From Actinomycetes bacterium (GTDB lineage: Bacteria > Actinomycetota > Thermoleophilia > BMS3ABIN01), in assembly GCA_021787775.1 (NCBI GenBank), contig JAJYLK010000037.1, positions 1 to 8,337 on the forward strand: DNA of 8,337 bases. Direction: 5' to 3'. The position numbers and the translations under genes are program-made. Below the pieces are notes generated by a model. It was not told where the DNA came from. It was given only the letters and a program-made list of their open reading frames with translations, and did not search any database. Of this stretch, positions 5,102 to 8,337 are shown piece after piece. The number at the start of each line of letters is the position of its first letter. The first letter of the stretch is position 1.

Positions 5102-8100
5102 CTATCTGGCCAGCGCCGCGGCTTCAGGTTCCGTGGCGTCTGCAGCTCCGGCGGCCGCGTCGTCAGGATCGCCGCCCGGAACATCGCCCTCGCCATGCTT
5201 GTCCATCCGCCGCGAGAGGACCTTGGAAGTGCCGTCCGCACCCATGCTGACGCCGTAGAGGACATCGGCGCACTCCATGGTGCGCTTCTGGTGGGTGATG
5301 ACGATGAACTGCGTCTTGTGCTGGTAACGCCTGAGCATGTTCAGCAGGCGCGTGATATTGACATCATCGAGCGCCGCTTCCACCTCGTCGAGGATGTAAA
5401 ACGGCGCCGGCCGCGCCAGGAAGATGGCAAACAGGAACGCAATCGCCACCAGTGAACGCTCGCCGCCGGAAAGCAGCGACAGGTTCCGCAGCGCCTTGCG
5501 GGCGGGCTTTACCGAGATCTCGATGCCACGCTGGTCGCCGGAACGGCTGGCCGTCCAGTCATCTTCCGCCGCTGCGCCCGCCCCTTCTTCATCGCCGGCG
5601 CCGGCCGCTTCTCCGTCCCCTTCCAGACCCGCAGCCGGCTCCACCGGTTCCGTGAGGGTAAGCCTGCCCTCACCACCCGGGAAGAGCGTGCCCACCACGT
5701 CTGCGAAGTGATCGCGCACCGCGGCGAAAGTGGTGGCAAAGTTGGATTCTATCCGCTCGGTCAGCTCGCCGATCAGACCGGAAAGCTCCTTGAGGCTGCG
5801 CTCCAGATCGGAACGCTGCTCGTCGAGGAAGCGCTGCCGCTCGAGCATCTCCTCATATTCCTGCTGCGCCAGCGGATTGACCGGGCCGATCAGCTCGCGG
5901 CGGCGGATGAGCCGCTCGATCTGCTCCTCGACAGCGTCCAGCTCCTCCGCGGCGGCGGCCTCGGCGTCCTCCAGACCCGCTTCCGGAAAGCGCTCGCAAA
6001 GTTTTACCAGGCGCATCTCGTGGTCCGCCACCTGGTCCCGCAGCTTGGCGACCTGGACCTCGCAGTCGGTGCTGGAGCTGCTTGCCCGGCTCAGCTCCTG
6101 CTGCAGCTCCGCCTCGGCGGTGGAAAGCTCGCGCAGGCTCGATGAATGACGGTCCGCCAGTTCCTCGCTTTCTTTCAGTGTCGCTTCCAGCCCGCCGGCG
6201 ACGCCGTCGAACACGCCCGCGATGCGCTCGATCCTGTCCAGCAACATGGCGCATACCGGCGCCAGCCGGAGGTAGGCCTCCATCTGGTACGTAATGGCCC
6301 GCAGTTCGTCCTCGAGCCGGCCGAGCACCGGCCGGGACCGCTCCAGCGCCTGGTCGGCGACCCGCTGGCGCTCGCGCACCCGCGCCGCAGATATTTTGAG
6401 TTCCGTAACTTTTTGTGACAGGGACAGCCTGGCAGCAGCCAGGGACTCCTCGCCTTCATCGTCCGCGCCGCCAGCGGCCTGCTGCGTTTCTTTCAGGGAC
6501 TCCTCGGTCTCGCGCAGCCGCGCGCCGGCTTGAGCCAGCTCCTCATCCAGCTTGGCCAGCTCCGCCCGCAGGTGTCCGCAACTGGCCTCCTTCAGCTCGA
6601 TCTCCTGCTCCAGCACGCGCTGCTGCCGCTGTGTGACGGCCGCGTCGCCCTCGGCATCGCGGCGCTCCTGCAGCACGTCCCGCAGCGCTTTCTCGGCCTC
6701 CAGCCGGTCCCGTTCCGCCTCTTCCAGCTCCGGGCCCAGCGCATGCAGACGCTCCTTCAGCCCGGCGCAGACCGCCTCGGCCGCTTCCCGCTCCTGCTCC
6801 AGCTGCCGGCGCTCGTTGCGATGCTTCAGCAGCACCGACGAAGGCGGATCGGCCTGATAACTGAGCAGGCGCCGTCCGGCGCTGAACAGGACGCCGTCGC
6901 GCGTCACCCAGGTGCCGGAGCAACTCAGGCCACCGGCAGCAGCGATATCCTCGGCATCCTCGGCCACCCGCACGCTGGCAAGCGTCTCCGCGACATATGG
7001 CAGCCACTCCCGCGTGATACGCACATGATCGATCAGATAATCTTCACCGGGGATCCGCTCGAAACCGGCAGCCTCCCCGGGCAGGACGATCTCGACCCCG
7101 CCCAGCTCGGCTGCCATCACCGTACGCAGCATCTGGTGGGCATGCTCAAAATCACTGGCGGCGAGGGCAAACAGGATGTTGCCAAGCACCGCTGACACAG
7201 CCCGCTCATAACCGGGATCGACCTCGACGACGCTGACCAGCGCCTTCACGCCGTTTTCTTCAGAAAGCTTCTTGGCGGCGGGCGGCAGGCCGGCGCGGTC
7301 GCGGTCGCTCTCGCCGATGAAGGTCAACCGCGCCTTGGCGATCTTCAGGTCCTCCTCGACCCGGCGCAGCTCGAGCGCCGCCTGCTCGCGGCGGGCATCG
7401 GCCTCGTCCCGGCGCGCCGTGATCCGTTTTATCGCCGCTTCCGCCCGGCTGGCGCGGTCGTGCCACTCGCTCATGCGCTCCGCTTCGCCACGCGCCTGCT
7501 CAGACAGCGCCGCCAGTTCGCGGCGGCGCGCATCCGCCTCGAGCACCGCGCGCTCGATCATTCCAGCCAGTTTCTCCTGGCGCTGGGAAAGGTATTCGAT
7601 CTGGTGGCCAAAGCGGTCCTTGAGCGCCCCGAGCTCGCCGACCCGGCGCGTCTTCTCCTCGCCGGCCTGGCGGCGGCGGTCCAGTTCGGCCTCGACCCGG
7701 TCCAGTTCGGCCTGCTGCGCCCGAAGCTCATCGTCGATCTCCGACAGCTGCGCATGATCGGCGCCGCGCTCCTCTTCGGCACGTTCGAGCTCGGCGCTGA
7801 CGCGGGCGATCTGGCCGTTTAAATTCTCGCGCCGCGCTCCGGCGCGCCTGGCGGCTGCCTCCAGCATCTCCAGGCGCCGGACAGTGGCCTCCCGCCGGCC
7901 GCCGAGGTTCTCCTGGCGTGACTTCAGCCCGTAAAAACGGGACGCCAGCTCCTGATGGCGCCGCAGCGATCCGGACAGCATCTCTTCTGTCTGGCGCCGC
8001 TCGGCCGCCGTTGCGGCCAGCCGCGCCTCCAGTTCACCGCGACGGGCGCCTGCCTGGCTGGCCTGGTCCTCGGAAAGAGCAAGTTCTGCCGTCAGCGCCG

Positions 8101-8337
8101 CAAGCCGGCCCTTGATCATGCGACTCTCGGCCTCAGCGATCTGCTGCTCCAGCCGCGCGGAGCGCTCGGCTGCCGTCGCCTGGCGCTTCAGCGGCCTCAG
8201 ATTTGACCTCACTTCTTCTTCGACGTCAGCAAGGCGCTCCAGATTACGCCGCACGGCATCGAGCTTGCGCTCGGCGCGGTGGCGCCGCTTCTTGTACTTG
8301 CCCAGGCCGGCGGCTTCTTCTATGTAGGCGCGGCGGT
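5102..8337 (-). CDS. smc: Chromosome segregation ATPase SMC (5' end beyond window)
   Basis: SMC dimers with ScpA and ScpB form the bacterial condensin that extrudes DNA loops and aligns chromosome arms. The visible 1077 residues start inside the N-terminal head at [18 protein letters not shown], so about 150 residues including the Walker A site lie outside. Counting from the first full codon (8335), the first coiled-coil arm runs to about 350, the hinge about 353-502, the second arm to about 812, and the C-terminal head about 813-1044. The head has [12 protein letters not shown], the ABC signature LSGGER (955-960), Walker [14 protein letters not shown] (979-991) and the switch His in THQKRTM. 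GTG at 8254 is not the true start, since the frame stays open and homologous to the edge. Odd points are a 39-residue acidic insertion (897-935) in the head and an Ala/Asp/Gly-rich tail of about 33 residues. ftsY follows directly. Confidence 0.97.
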   Translation of the reverse strand, partial: RRAYIEEAAGLGKYKKRRHRAERKLDAVRRNLERLADVEEEVRSNLRPLKRQATAAERSARLEQQIAEAESRMIKGRLAALTAELALSEDQASQAGARRGELEARLAATAAERRQTEEMLSGSLRRHQELASRFYGLKSRQENLGGRREATVRRLEMLEAAARRAGARRENLNGQIARVSAELERAEEERGADHAQLSEIDDELRAQQAELDRVEAELDRRRQAGEEKTRRVGELGALKDRFGHQIEYLSQRQEKLAGMIERAVLEADARRRELAALSEQARGEAERMSEWHDRASRAEAAIKRITARRDEADARREQAALELRRVEEDLKIAKARLTFIGESDRDRAGLPPAAKKLSEENGVKALVSVVEVDPGYERAVSAVLGNILFALAASDFEHAHQMLRTVMAAELGGVEIVLPGEAAGFERIPGEDYLIDHVRITREWLPYVAETLASVRVAEDAEDIAAAGGLSCSGTWVTRDGVLFSAGRRLLSYQADPPSSVLLKHRNERRQLEQEREAAEAVCAGLKERLHALGPELEEAERDRLEAEKALRDVLQERRDAEGDAAVTQRQQRVLEQEIELKEASCGHLRAELAKLDEELAQAGARLRETEESLKETQQAAGGADDEGEESLAAARLSLSQKVTELKISAARVRERQRVADQALERSRPVLGRLEDELRAITYQMEAYLRLAPVCAMLLDRIERIAGVFDGVAGGLEATLKESEELADRHSSSLRELSTAEAELQQELSRASSSSTDCEVQVAKLRDQVADHEMRLVKLCERFPEAGLEDAEAAAAEELDAVEEQIERLIRRRELIGPVNPLAQQEYEEMLERQRFLDEQRSDLERSLKELSGLIGELTERIESNFATTFAAVRDHFADVVGTLFPGGEGRLTLTEPVEPAAGLEGDGEAAGAGDEEGAGAAAEDDWTASRSGDQRGIEISVKPARKALRNLSLLSGGERSLVAIAFLFAIFLARPAPFYILDEVEAALDDVNITRLLNMLRRYQHKTQFIVITHQKRTMECADVLYGVSMGADGTSKVLSRRMDKHGEGDVPGGDPDDAAAGAADATEPEAAALAR

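Noticed and set aside
4061..5455. 464-codon plus-strand open frame opposite ftsY and the smc end
   Set aside because: It lies fully antisense to FtsY with all its GTPase motifs and to the SMC head; the product has no recognisable fold.
1..8337. A previously undescribed gene system
   Set aside because: All genes recognised are core housekeeping families in their usual order; no unknown gene cluster, repeats or mobile DNA is visible.

Overview
This is a high-GC bacterial chromosome segment in which every gene I can support lies on the minus strand, so it reads from right to left. It is conserved core housekeeping DNA: the chromosome-organisation gene smc (5' end beyond the right edge), ftsY and ffh (the two GTPases of the signal-recognition-particle pathway), then rpsP (ribosomal protein bS16), khpA (small KH-domain RNA-binding protein), rimM (30S maturation factor) and trmD (tRNA m1G37 methyltransferase). 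A TauE/SafE-type membrane transporter gene follows and runs off the left edge, apparently damaged. The smc-ftsY-ffh-rpsP-khpA-rimM-trmD order is typical of Gram-positive-type bacteria. High GC, the form of the SMC head and the TrmD C-terminal region suggest a deep-branching actinobacterial lineage, perhaps Thermoleophilia-like. That placement is made from memory of protein features and is tentative.

Layout from right to left. smc (8337-5102) covers most of both coiled-coil arms, the hinge and the complete C-terminal ATPase head. ftsY starts 3 bases after the smc stop, so the two are probably co-transcribed and translationally coupled. A 366-base stretch without a recognised gene (3737-4102) separates ftsY from ffh. 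It holds a near-consensus housekeeping promoter (TTGACA, 17 bases, TAATAT) pointing at ffh, then a leader of about 285 bases with several possible hairpins. ffh follows, then a 119-base gap with a strong imperfect inverted repeat just ahead of rpsP and its near-perfect Shine-Dalgarno sequence. khpA, rimM and trmD are tightly packed, with trmD overlapping rimM by 8 bases. The operon then runs into the TauE/SafE gene, not into the usual rplS.

The genes share two themes: co-translational membrane targeting (Ffh on the ribosome, FtsY at the membrane) and ribosome/tRNA maturation (bS16 and RimM in 30S assembly, TrmD preventing +1 frameshifting, KhpA as an RNA chaperone-like protein). I found no mobile element, CRISPR array, tRNA, rRNA or new gene system. 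Points worth a second look are the two lesions in the TauE/SafE gene, a Glu at the TrmD position normally occupied by catalytic Asp169, the long ffh leader with a palindrome on its -10 box, the rpsP leader inverted repeat, and a low-complexity acidic insertion inside the SMC ATPase head.
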